From the NCBI RefSeq assembly GCF_000003815.2, contig NC_049979.1, positions 19,523,686 to 19,587,685 on the forward strand: a stretch of 64,000 nucleotides of DNA. The letters run 5' to 3'. A model generated the notes under the pieces. That model was not told the origin of the DNA, did not search any database, and saw nothing but the letters and a program-made list of their open reading frames with translations. Positions 27,801 through 38,600 of the stretch are shown in pieces (position 1 is the first letter of the stretch; each line of letters begins with the position of its first letter). This DNA comes from Branchiostoma floridae (lineage: Eukaryota > Chordata > Leptocardii > Amphioxiformes > Branchiostomatidae). The position numbers and the translations under genes were made by a program.

Positions 27801-30800
27801 GCTGTTGTTGTTCGTTTCTTTTGGCTTTATTTGTACACCTACATATTTATTTCACTTTTGGCACCCCCTTTTTATTCTAGCTGCTGGCTGGCTGTGAAGA
27901 ACTACTTCATATTTAGCTTTGTGGGACCGATGCTTTTTGTTATAGTGGTAAGCAGAATTCATATTTTATGTCAATTTCAATATTGGTCAGTGTGCATATA
28001 TCCAAATCCGTACAAGACACTACTCCCTTATTCGCGGCCCAACGCCTTTAGACGCTGAACATGATACTTGGTACGTGTTGCGCCTGTGTGGTCGTGTTAG
28101 CGTAGTGGTCAGAATGTTTGGCCCATAATCAAGATGTCTTGAATCTTAATCCCCTGACTGGCCACCGATGTTTTGTCCTTTGGAAATGCACTTTACACGA
28201 CTTTCCTCACTCCACCCAGGTGTACAAATGGATATCTGACTTCGGTTGATGAGGTGAAGGGTGGTAGAATGAGAGGAGTCGGCTAAGCCTTTCAATGCCA
28301 TTCCCTAGGCATCGTGAACAGCGTACCCCAGCCCCTATGGTCTTAAAAATGTTCTTTGCCTTTTTTCTCTTGTTAAATGCTTCTAATCGCTGTCTTCATA
28401 CAAGTTCTAACTGTATCATCTTTTCCTGACAGGTGAACATTGGGGTCCTAATCATGACGCTCAAAATCATCCACACCAAGAGATCCAGTAGGAAACTCGA
28501 CGAGTCTCGGGGAAAAAAGATTAGGTAGATCCTTAGCTTATCCTTGCCATTCATTGTACAATATACATCAACACCTCAGAAGACGTGTGCACATGTGCAC
28601 GAGTAATTCACTACATTTTATGAACCAAAGGCAAAGACGGTACAACATTAACAAGTTACAACAAGATGACACAAGAAATAATCATTTAGTCTTGCTGTAC
28701 AAGAGGTTGAATATGATATTTACACCGAACCTGAAAAGACATTTTGAAGACTTATCCAAACTTCGACTGTACAGCACCAATATTTCTCAAGGAATGTACA
28801 ATTGTCAGCTAACGACTTCAATTACTCATGGAAATGAACGATTGGTTCGGTGTTCGGTATTGTAAATCATGCAAGTTCCAGGTCATGAGAATTTCAGTGC
28901 AGTTCAGTACGTATCATACAGTCACCTATCTTGAGAATATGTTACCTTTCTAGTCTGGTGTCGTTTACTCCTCGGTACATGTGTCATACCTTGACAAAAT
29001 GTTTACAATTTTGCTGAATAGTAATTCAGCAGATTTGTAATTGATTATGTTCATGTGATGGATTTTTGCAGACACTGGGTCCGTGTGTCCTTGTCTCTCA
29101 TATGTGTATTGGGAGTGACTTGGGTACTGGGCGTGCTGTACATCGTGAGGGAGACCATATTCTTTGCCTACGCCTTCGCTATAATCAACTCCTTGCAGGT
29201 AAGTAATGTCTTCTAACCTAAGCTGTGTTACTTCTTTCCTGCAGCTTAATGTTAACGTTTAATATTCTGCTTCCGCGTCAATATAATTAAACAAACCATT
29301 GTTAAACTAGAAAGCAACACGTATGTATATAATCATATAGTCATGCGAACACAACCAAACGGCCAGTTTGCGTTGATGGACAGCAAGACTTCCCAAATTG
29401 TATATATTTTGGTCGTTTTGTCTGTACATGTGTTTCTTTAAGTTGTTCTTTTTTTACGTTCAAAGCTAAGCCTAGGATTAATAAGTTTTAACTGCTACGA
29501 CAGTAGCTTGTGCATGTTTCGTAGTTGAGTGTTTCATTATTTATTTATTTCACTCCAGGGTCTGTTTATTCTAATATTCCACTGCCTGCTGAATGAAAAG
29601 GTAATTTTTATCTTATCATTACATTTTTATTGTTATCATTTTAATGATATGATACGTAGTGGCTTCTTCAAGTTTAATTTTTTTAATAATTGAGGCAAAA
29701 GTACATTCCTTCACCTATTCACGTGATCACATGCACTTGCAAAACATCTTCAATCTACACATAAAACATTACATTGCAAAATATGATGAAAAAAACAACA
29801 ACTGACAATCGGATTGGTGTGAAAGTGCCACAGAGTAACATTATTCAATGTCTAAAATTTTATCTTTATCGTTTTGGGTGCCAGGTCCAAGATGAAATGA
29901 AACGAAGCATCTCCAGATCTGGGAGGAGGAGAACCTTAAATAGCACGGGAAGCGTGACAACCTTCCGACAAAAACTGGTGAGTTAGTGTGCACAGCACGG
30001 GAAAATGATTGGGGTATGTCGAAGTAGGTTAGACATCCAGGTAATAAGATACGCCCAAAAGTAGTAACTCAAGCAACCTGGATATGGTTTTGGAAACAGT
30101 CACACGTTTCAATTACTATCCAACTAGTTAGGATAAAGCTGTTCTTCANNNNNNNNNNNNNNNNNNNNNNNNNNNNNNNNNNNNNNNNNNNNNNNNNNNN
30201 NNNNNNNNNNNNNNNNNNNNNNNNNNNNNNNNNNNNNNNNNNNNNNNNNNNNNNNNNNNNNNNNNNNNNNNNNNNNNNNNNNNNNNNNNNNNNNNNNNNN
30301 NNNNNNNNNNNNNNNNNNNNNNNNNNNNNNNNNNNNNNNNNNNNNNNNNNNNNNNNNNNNNNNNNNNNNNNNNNNNNNNNNNNNNNNNNNNNNNNNNNNN
30401 NNNNNNNNNNNNNNNNNNNNNNNNNNNNNNNNNNNNNNNNNNNNNNNNNNNNNNNNNNNNNNNNNNNNNNNNNNNNNNNNNNNNNNNNNNNNNNNNNNNN
30501 NNNNNNNNNNNNNNNNNNNNNNNNNNNGGATATATAATCCTCTCCACAAGATCTCTTCAGTGTCACTGACGAAAACTACTTGATAGTAGTTGAAACGTCT
30601 GACCGTTTCCAAAACCATATCCAGTTGCTTGAGTAACTACTTTTTGGTGGATGATTTCGGTACATTTTGTATTGTTTAAATTAACAGCTTTATTTACGTG
30701 GGCCAGTCAATAACGATGATCACTGTTTACCAGTAAAAAGAGTTTTACATAAAGCTGAAACTTGATTCTTTTCACTGAAAGGTTTACGAATAAATCATAA

Positions 30801-31581
30801 CGCTTAACGGAACATTTCGCCTAATAGGTAAGATAACATTGGCTACATGTACATGTATGAACAATCCTACATTATTTCTCTAACAGGGAAGTTTTAGTTC
30901 CACATCTTCACATACGTGGCAAACACCACCTTCAACAATGGTGACGAGTTATCCCAGGAAACTGCAGGGTACAAGATTGGACCACCCAATAGTCATACCA
31001 CGGTAAGAGCAAAAAATATCCATTGGCATAGTGGCTTCTATTGTCCATGCTGAATGTAAAACAAAAATTAGGAGGGATCTCATTGATACAATGTCAATCA
31101 TAAATGAAAGAACATGATTGAAATTTACTTTGTAAATAGCATGCGTATACGTAGCTTTTCGCTCGCGAGGTGGTGTATTCAGTGGTAATATATACTATAT
31201 TGAGGTCAATGGCCATGCGGAATGCCATCGAAATCATTGTCAGGATTTTACATTATGACTGTATAACCAATAGATATTGATTAATGGCCCACACAGCCTA
31301 GGGATATAATCATCTATATCAGTACGGAATTAGATACTAGGTCTGAGCATTGAGGAATAATTTTAATTTTCAATCTGAGCATTGAGGAATAATTTTAATT
31401 TTCAATCTGAGGATCATGAAAAGTGTCATCTCAAAGGGACCATGCGTACTTCACATCGAATCGAGGACAGGCAGACTGTGCTAAGATAATACGTTTATTT
31501 AATAAGTAACGTGTTTACAGAAGTTCTGATGCATGTTTGTTTTCTATTGACAGAGTACAACTTCCAAATCCACGCTACTGA
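9788..31581 (+). CDS. aGPCR-2: complete adhesion GPCR with duplicated novel ectodomain
   Basis: Twenty-nine exons: 9788-9884, 10647-10909, 12909-13044, 14124-14195, 14655-14941, 15407-15533, 21354-21407, 21535-21564, 21829-21873, 21997-22059, 22415-22477, 22668-22750, 23095-23286, 23521-23589, 24232-24343, 24756-25048, 25188-25237, 25840-25951, 26148-26239, 26381-26483, 26973-27126, 27625-27703, 27881-27947, 28433-28524, 29072-29198, 29559-29600, 29885-29977, 30887-31002, 31554-31581 (TGA). All phases agree; total about 1046 residues. Order: signal peptide, six-Cys domain, linker, second six-Cys domain, Thr/Ser-rich stalk, helical GAIN subdomain A, GAIN B with GPS (CSFWNQS ... CECNHLTNFAIL), 7TM, short basic tail. 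It is predicted to be a surface receptor with self-cleavage and a tethered agonist. Its intron 6 holds a 3.6 kb palindromic transposon. An undetected small linker exon is possible, but the model is otherwise self-consistent. Confidence 0.88.
12174..12290. repeat. (GT)n/(GC)n microsatellite
   Basis: Alternating GT and GC dinucleotides for about 115 bp, a purine-pyrimidine tract. Open frames through it on both strands are simple-sequence artefacts. It lies in an aGPCR-2 intron. Confidence 0.95.
12700..12855 (-). mobile_element. tRNA-derived SINE (degenerate)
   Basis: On the - strand it reads GTCCCTGTAGCTCACCTTG (A-box-like) and then, about 50 bp later, GGTTCAATCCTGGGA (B-box GGTTCAANCC), the spacing of an internal RNA polymerase III promoter. 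No cloverleaf with a clean anticodon stem is evident, so this is a SINE head rather than a tRNA gene. It lies in the intron before the 12909 exon. Confidence 0.65.
14124..14195 (+). other. Linker exon between the two six-Cys domains
   Basis: A 72-nt exon, phase 1-1, coding AETLETASDMTITSTAQPR and a few more residues. Rich in Thr/Ser, it is likely an O-glycosylated spacer. Confidence 0.75.
14655..15533 (+). other. Unrecognised six-Cys ectodomain, copy 2 (aGPCR-2)
   Basis: Exons 14655-14941 and 15407-15533 (138 residues, same phases as copy 1). Conserved with copy 1: EC-W-x-x-AD, LYRRT, RW....WP, FC...SC, TQRFLDNGQW, L-SLG, F-x-IA, C-x-R-x-WFV, then W-N and two further Cys. Exon structure and Cys pattern show an internal two-exon duplication. 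Confidence 0.7.
15759..19338. mobile_element. 3.6 kb palindromic (foldback) element
   Basis: The two arms are long inverted repeats: bases near 15837-16640 reappear inverted near 18470-19269 with coordinates summing to about 35106, and a derived 89-residue frame is identical on the two arms. Outer ends read TTAAGAG..GTCTGTAAAAACC on both sides; TTAA lies at 15759-15762 and 19335-19338. Inside are roughly 160-170-bp tandem units containing ACCCTGGTTTTACAAC and GGAATGTCCTGGACAT. They run one way at 16541-17031 and the other way from about 17370 to 18560. No transposase is seen, so it is a non-autonomous foldback element. It sits in intron 6 of aGPCR-2. Confidence 0.85.
20357..20456. other. Assembly gap (100 N) after a poly-C tract
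   Basis: Exactly 100 N preceded by a run of C at 20343-20356. The size suggests a gap of unknown length. It lies within aGPCR-2 intron 6, so an extra exon here cannot be excluded. Confidence 0.95.
21192..21231. repeat. (GGTT)n(GATT)n simple repeat
   Basis: Consecutive TTGG then TTGA tetranucleotides, about 40 bp, intronic. Confidence 0.9.
21354..22477 (+). other. Mucin-like stalk built from five mini-exons (aGPCR-2)
   Basis: Exons 21354-21407, 21535-21564, 21829-21873, 21997-22059 and 22415-22477 are 54, 30, 45, 63 and 63 nt, all phase 1-1. They encode Thr/Ser/Pro-rich peptide such as PSTTTPITTSWQSTLSS and STSRHTTSTPPPTTTSSTL. The spacer is probably O-glycosylated. Any subset can be skipped without a frame change. 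Confidence 0.75.
23848..24120 (-). mobile_element. Non-LTR retrotransposon (LINE) ORF2 C-terminal fragment
   Basis: The - strand frame contains FVGHVWRLSDRRTTKTAMSW, then KGTRPRGRPKTTLRW and AQDRNLWRKYARR. The order GHV.R..D.R..K..L.W ... G.R.RGRPK.TW ... DR..WR is the usual end of many LINE reverse-transcriptase ORFs. There is no upstream RT domain and no start, so it is a 5'-truncated relic in an aGPCR-2 intron. Confidence 0.8.
24476..24735. repeat. Hairpin repeat, copy 1
   Basis: Contains the inverted pair GACACTGGAGAAATCTTGCT / AGCAAGATTTCTCCAGTGTC and an outer part (CATCCAGGTAATAAG, TACTCAAGCAAC) shared with the repeat around 30040-30650. Non-coding, with no transposase. Confidence 0.7.
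27310..27410. repeat. Short tandem duplication with TTTG repeats
   Basis: Two copies of GGAAACACnAAGTAAATGTT followed by TTCTTTG/TTTG repeats, about 60 bp per unit, intronic. Confidence 0.75.
28085..28345 (+). mobile_element. tRNA-derived SINE
   Basis: The head reads GTGTTAGCGTAGTGGTCAGA (A-box-like), then a degenerate B-box (TTGAATCTTAATCCC). The body holds GTCCTTTGGAAATGCACTTT, ACGACTTTCCTCACTCCACC and GGCTAAGCCTTTCAATGCC. A truncated copy of the body occurs at 52255-52370. Not a functional tRNA: there are no paired stems. Confidence 0.7.
30036..30655. repeat. Hairpin repeat, copy 2, interrupted by an assembly gap
   Basis: The left side (TACTCAAGCAACCTGG..AAAC-GTCACACGTTTC) is the inverse of the right side (GAAACGTCTGACCGTTTCC..CCAGTTGCTTGAGTA). 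A 378-base run of N at 30150-30527 lies between, probably the unassembled hairpin centre. Same family as 24476-24735. Open frames crossing the N run are artefacts. Confidence 0.75.
30150..30527. other. Assembly gap (378 N)
   Basis: Run of N inside an inverted-repeat element in the aGPCR-2 intron before its penultimate exon. Confidence 0.95.
31343..31405. repeat. 32-bp direct tandem duplication
   Basis: CTGAGCATTGAGGAATAATT followed by TTAATTTTCAAT occurs twice in perfect tandem; intronic. Confidence 0.85.
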
Positions 31582-31680
31582 GAGACTGCCCTCAATGTTG
31601 GAGTCTTTGGGTAGCATCATCATGACTGAAGATGCTACCAGTGAAAACAACCATTACAAATGAACAACAGACACCTGAAG

Positions 31681-31693
31681 AATAAAGTTTATT
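31681..31693. terminator. Near-palindromic polyadenylation signal shared by convergent genes
   Basis: AATAAAGTTTATT carries AATAAA on the + strand (100 bp after the aGPCR-2 stop) and AATAAA on the - strand (about 520 bp after the LR-A stop at 32208). Confidence 0.6.
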
Positions 31694-32207
31694 CCCAGTC
31701 CCATATGCAATGCTTACACCGAATATGTATTCTTTGTGACACATGGATTGTGGAAATTTTACTAGAAATCACCAATGAATTTACAAAAGGTGTTGAATAG
31801 AGTTAAAATATGATTGTAGATAATCTAAATTTCTATATTTGTGGAGAGTATAGTAATTGTATATGATTGAATGTAACTAATACTAGGAGCATGCCAAATA
31901 TTAAGTCTATATCATCAAATGTTCTATATCCTGTATCTAAGAACCATTCATCCAGTATTATATCATATATTATCCGCATAAGACAAATGCCAGGGTACAT
32001 TCTTCCATATGGAAGGCGACTTACAATGATTTTGCTCGTGTACAATAAAGTATGTTATCCGTATAACATATTGTATGATTGCCATATTACATGTATTGGT
32101 TACTTATATAGATGTTGAGTAATTGGTAATAAGCCAATAATGGCCTTCGTCAGTCGGTATTATAAGTAAGGATGGTGTTGGTCAATTGTAGATGTGACAT
32201 CACTGTC

Positions 32208-32669
32208 CTAGTTTATGGTCTCGTACTGCGACTCAGGTGCATTCTGCAGAGGTGAAACATAAAAACGACTCTAAGCGCGCTTGACATTATTCAACTAACA
32301 TGACAAAAACTCATCAATCATTTATCCCCTTTATCTATATCAGAAGACGTGTTTCATATCATCGTGAACAGCATGACACATAAAATGCCAAGAAGGCACT
32401 AGAAATTATTTTATAGTGACTGATAGTCGAATTAGGGTAATATAGTTAGTGTTGTACAGAAATCATACACAAAGCAAAGTTTAAACGTTTACCTCATCCT
32501 TCGACTGGGAGTCTTGTCCTTCATAGATGACATTGTCCACGGTCCCATCATCGCCGGCGTTGTAAATAACATTGTCCACGAAACCCTCATCCTCGGTGTT
32601 GTAGATGATGTTGTCGACCGACCCGTCAGTAGCTGGGTGATCACGTCGCTTCGATGTATCTAGGTTTGT
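32208..32669 (-). other. Cytoplasmic tyrosine-motif tail of LR-A
   Basis: Exon 32669-32493 encodes three spaced repeats, GSVDNIIYN, GFVDNVIYN and GTVDNVIYE, about 15-16 residues apart. Exon 32243-32208 encodes NAPESQYETIN and a stop. SQYETI fits the ITIM pattern (S/I/V/L)xYxx(I/V/L). The tail exon is almost identical at nucleotide level to that of LR-B. Confidence 0.8.
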
Positions 32670-35600
32670 CTGCGTGTAGGAAAATAGATTCTGAGGCCCC
32701 AAAAAGCCTTAGCTTCGAGAGTTATGGGAGCTTGTAAGATGCAAGACACAGTGGGACAAATTCTAGAAAGACTAGAAATGCAGAACCAGTTGATCTAAAA
32801 TTTAGTTGGTGACTTGCTGAACTCTTAAACACAACGACCAAGACATGTTATTACAAATAACACTAGATAATTACGCTCACAACAGTGTGAAAAGTATTGA
32901 ACTTACCATTTCGTTTCCACTCTTCCCTGGAATATTGGCACTATGAAGATAAAATGTAGCAAAAAAGTTTGCAAACCATTCCATAAACATTCTGCATTAT
33001 AATCGCTACTGACGTTAGATAACCAACGTCATATCTTCTTACAATATTACTTGACATACATGTACCATACAGTCTCAGTCAGGAAGACTGACGGTCTTTG
33101 TGGTAGAATGCATCAACAGAAAGACGTATAAGGCTAGGAATTGTTCGTGCTGGTTATTGACTCAGGACAAACTTGTTAAACTTAATCTTTCGTCCTAAAT
33201 GTTAATTGATTACACACCCAGGGTTGTGTTTCCTTCGGTACAACAGAACGGTCACCGCGGCAATGACGATTATGACGACCACAATAGCGCAGATCACACC
33301 GATCAACCACGGGGGAGTTTTCGGTTCTTTTCCTAGATTTGTAACTGAGAAAAGAACACATTCACCTTCCATGATTCTCTGCATAGTCAGCTGTATTGGT
33401 TAGTGTAAGGTTTGTAATATCAATTCGTTCTATCGAAGATTGCATTTTTTTACTCATTTTACTTCAAATGCAGATTATATACAATCTTTACGCATGCTAA
33501 ATATTGTAAGTGATTATGCAACTTTGAGAAACTTGACTAAAAGTAAATATCGTGATAGAAAATGAAATAATGTACAATACGTATGAATGCACATCTGACA
33601 GACTTTATAAGACAGCAGTCATCACTTACCACACTTTCCGTCATAATTCCTGGCCTCACCCGAAGGACAGTTATTGGAGCTGGCCACTATAGCTAGACGG
33701 ATCTCCTCTCCATCGATTTGGATAGACAGATCACCATTTCGAGTAAGATTTCTCAGGGCCTTTTCTCTGTATTGAGAAAGTCAAAGGATTACATGTCAGC
33801 TCATCACCTTCAATTCGAGGGTTACGGTTACGAGAGTTTTTGATTTCACAATCATTTAAGAAAATGTACAAATCTACTACATTCCATGATAGGACATTCA
33901 AACATATGATGTATGTTACTGATGGAGAGAGAAATATTGATGAATACCAATTACTAGTATTCAAATGAAGACCTCACTTGCATAAAGAAAATACTGTAAC
34001 TCCATAGTGGTAATTAGCAGGAATTTCCCATTTAATGGCCTCATAATTCGATATTGGAAAGTAAAGTATATTTTTTAATGAGAAATTCTATTAAAAATCC
34101 GATTTTAGGACTCATAGTTTTCTATCAAAGCTGAATATTGAAAAAGGAAGGATATTTCGGTGGTTGCAGTGACTGGCTCTATCGTACCTATGAATTTTAT
34201 CGAAAAATATTGATGTTTGATATTTCTATCGTGTCCCTTTCAGCAAAGTATCAATCAGAGATATCCATTTGGATGATGTCACTTGGTCACGTGATCATAA
34301 CAGGAAAGTTGTACAAAAAAGCTTGCTATCATGGATTAAAATAAACTTTGGTTATTGCAGATTCAAAAAATGCATGGTAGCTCTGGTCCCTCTCAGTGGT
34401 ACAAATATCGTCAATTTCGGGTCCTGGCCCATGGACTATATAATTCACGGCCCCATGTACGTCACTAAAAAGGTCAACGTCATTTGGAGAAGGTGTGAGG
34501 TTGTGAAAATCTACTTTATGATAGAATTTGAAAAAAAAAGCAACAGACCGAGACAATTATAGTGGTTTTGCACGTTTATGTTAAAACCTACTGTAGATTC
34601 TCGGCTGCCACTGTTGCATTTGTGGTACCCTGTCTTTGATTGGCCAATACCAGGAGCTGTATGATCACGTCGATCTGAACTTCATCATCGGCCGCTTGGC
34701 GCTTCTTGCGAGCAGAAGTGTCGGTAACGATGTGCAGAAAGATCTCACCAATCTACGCATCAGTAAAAAACACAGAATACGCCCATGCTTCTACTTTGTA
34801 TCATTTCTTCTCTGAACAACTTATGTTGATGTAGGATCGAAGTATGAACCATCAAGTATAGAACGTCAATACAAGCAGAGCGCAGGTCAAGAAACCCTCT
34901 AGCAAAAATCCACTGAAGAAGATTAAAACATACTGTAACGAAATTTAAATTTATTGACACAACAATATCAAAAGACAAAAGTTACTTCCGTATGTTCACC
35001 TCTGTTTCTACAAATAGTCAGTAAAGACAACGACAATAGTTACCTTGCAGCGATGATCGTCGCAGAAGTCACCAGCCTTCATCACCAAACTCTGCCGTAT
35101 GGCTTCTTTTAGTGAGGACCGGTTCACTGAACCTGGTGCCGTTAGCGTTAGGCTAATGTTTACCCGGGCAAGCACTACCGACTCTGATTTAGAGAATTGA
35201 ATTTTACACAAGTTAGAATAGATATCTTATAAACACTTATTATGTTGCAATACATATTTGAGCGGTAATACAGTGTATATCCAAAGCTATATATATATAT
35301 ACACTCGGCACAAAAAGTTTGGAATATCAACTTTGGTATATCATATTTCTGTTATTTATGCATCAATTTCAATGTATTATATATCAATAGAAAGCTTGTG
35401 TGATTTTCTTTCCTATGGTATCAAACTTATTATGATTGTTAACACATGAAACGAGCACAAGGCCTGCTTACGTGAGTGGGTCACGAGAAAAAAGTGCCCA
35501 AATTCCCCTATTTCTGTTCAACACTGCATCGTCCTGTTGATATTGGCGCGTGTGTCACTGGTTCAATCAATCCTCTTTTCACCTCACATTTTGTATACGG

Positions 35601-38600
35601 AACATACAAGGTTTTAGTACACTTGAGTAGAGTTCATCTGCCCTTTCGATAGTTGGGTGGCAGAATCAAAGCGTGGATGCGGCAAGGAGAACCGCACGCT
35701 GACAAGGCATGCATATGACGCTGTAACTTTCGGCATTTGGTGGTGGAGGCAGCGTCGTGGTGTGGGGCGGTATAACCACCATAGTGTAAAGAAGACTCGT
35801 CATCATTCCAGGCAAATTAAGGTGGTGACATATAGGGACACCATCCCCCATCCAGTAGCAACATTCTACCTCTTCAATATTGGACCAAATGCCATTCTGC
35901 AAGATTACAACACCAGTCCACACAGAGCAAGGACCATTGGATGCTGGAGCAAAGTCTTAGGGTGGAACAGTCTTCCTAGGGCTTATGGCTAGCACTCGAT
36001 TGATCACCTCTTGCCATGGTTCAGACTTTTTGCTTGAATAAAGATTAATAGTAGCTTTGATTGACATGTCCTGTTTATTCAACTTGCCTTCATTCACAAG
36101 TCAATACTGATGGAAGAAAATGAGCAGCTTTAGTAGGGTAATTTTGGCACTTTATCTTTAGGACCCCCTGTACGTAAGCGGGCCTGGTGCTCGTTCCATG
36201 AATTTACACTCATAGAATACTCTACTCAGATATGCTAAAAAGAAACTTGGATGTTCTGTATACCTAACGTTAGGTGATAAAAGGATTGATTGAATCATTG
36301 TCACTCGCGGCCATAACAACGGTTGAACCGGACGATACAGTTTTGAACAGAAACGGGGGAATTTGGGCACTTTTTTTTCGTGACCCACTCACGTTACCAG
36401 GCCTAGTGTATGTTCCATGAGTTAACAATGATAATGATAATGAGTTTGATACCATTGGAAAGAAAATCATGCGAGCTTTCTATAGATATATAATATATTG
36501 CAATTGATGCAGAAACAACAGAAATATGATCAACCGAAGTTGATATTCCAAACTTTTTGTGCTGAGTGTATATACTAGTAGCTCATACACATTGCAATTA
36601 AGAACGTACAGTCGCAAGTCTCCTCACAACTTGTAGAGAGGCTTTTGATCAAAACCCTCGCATATTGTACAGCCGTGTAGTCGAAAAACGGATTTGTCCT
36701 GGTAGGGTATACGTATACGTTGAACTATTTGAGGTTTTGAAATAGAATCCATATCGAACAGGGAGTGGGGCTTGTGGTGTTCGGCTGGAAGGGTCCATTC
36801 AAATACGACTACGGCTACAGAGTAGAATAGAATAACCCTTTTATTCAGACAAACGCTAACAGTACGGTGGAGGAGGATGTTGCCTACCGTCGTTCATTGT
36901 CATATCTGGCGTATTTTTCCAAGCAGACCTAGGCGTAGATTGCTCCGTCGATCTCCCTGAGAAAAGAAGATTATGCTCTCAGATTTTATCAGCGACAAAG
37001 GCAAGTACGTACCAGTTGATGACAGTATCTGATAAAGTAACGTTATCCTGTGTGGTATCGATGCACCAGACATAATAATGTATTCTGCTTTGATTCTATT
37101 TAGAAATATAATGCATCTTCACCAGTGACTGGCGACAGCGTCTGGACAGGATGTGAAGTGGTAGCCATCGTATCTTCAAGGATGAAGAAATTTCAGTATT
37201 ATATCATTACCCACGTGCACCCGTGACAGCTGAAATAAATTTTGATCAGTAGTTGAAGTGACAGCAGTCACACTAAAAACTACTTATTTATATTTTGTCC
37301 GTATATTAGTCACAATTACGAAGAATATCAAGTGTGATTGGCTTTTCAAATACGGCTCTGTATTCTTCTTAAATTCAGATAATCATTCAACAAGAGGAAG
37401 AAGTTGCCTACCGACATTCACCGTTCTCTCTGTCCTGGTGATCAAAACAGGCCTATGGGTGGACGGCTCCATCGGACTCCCTACGAAAACAATTAAACGC
37501 TTTCTGTTATCACCACCAAAGGCAGGTTCATGTTTATGAAAGTCCCTAATAAAGGAGTGTTGGCACGGTATAAGGATACATACATAATGCCCCACCCTGA
37601 ATTTTTCAAGCCTGTATCCCCGGTTTTACTACGGTCCCAACCTACTGCCAAGCTTGGTTAGCTAGTGGTCTGGGTGGGGTTATTGTAGGCTATGTATAAC
37701 CGGGCTTTATGTTCAAGCAAGGAGGTTATATCAGATAACCTCCTTGGTTCAAGCGGCATCTAGCTTCAACAGGACAAGGACACTTACTTGTGTAAGGTAG
37801 AAATATGCCAGGGACACTTGAAGTGGACATAGCCACATTATCTGTTAAAAAAACAGCAACGTTAATGATTCGAAATGTTGTACAACCCCTTATCCGTCAA
37901 GATTCGAAAGTAGCAGTATAAGACATGTTACAGGAGCATAAGGCCTACCGTTGCTGGAGGTCAAATCATCTGCGGACACGGTTGTTAACAACGTGGACGT
38001 CGAATGTTCCTGTACAGTTATTCCTGAAGATGCAAAGAGAAATTTTATGTGACTAGCATTAATTAAATTAATACGAAACTTGCCGACTAAAATTTCATTT
38101 CTGTTATATATGATCAGTGTACACATCACTTTCTGAATGTAACTGATCTATACATTGCATGTAGAACCGAAACATATTTACGACCTTATCTAGCACAATC
38201 AGACAAGACCTAATCATGATGAAGATCGGGCTATGATAAATATATGTCCTTGTTCAATGGCGCTAGAAGAAACACGCTAATACAAAAAGTGAAATATAAC
38301 ATACCTCCATAGACCTCCACTTCACATAGTGTGAGAATCCTATATGCACCAGCAAGAGTTATCCCTACGTATCGACCCGTCTGTCCGCCACAGATGGTAG
38401 TAATGATGATGTTTCTGCCTGATACCGACTGTGCACCAGCACATGGAGGATTGCTCACCACGTTCAATCTGTCCCCAACGTAAACCCGGAGGTCATTCGG
38501 CCACCCCGAGGTGTAGACAACCACACGATCTACACACTTGGTGCTGCCCAGGTCGACTCGCCACCATGGGTTGGATTCCGCGGAGGTGTAGGTACACGTT

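Larger units (their letters stand above)
26148..29600 (+). other. Seven-transmembrane region of aGPCR-2
   Basis: TM1 26148-26239, TM2 26381-26483, TM3 26973-27126 (HYLFLAVFAWMCVEG), TM4 27625-27703, TM5 27881-28524 (FIFSFVGPMLFVIV), TM6-7 29072-29600 (LICVLGVTWVLGVLYI ... LFILIFHCLLNEK). Every border and phase equals that of aGPCR-1. Intracellular loop 3 is shorter than in aGPCR-1 (92 versus 122 nt). Confidence 0.9.
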
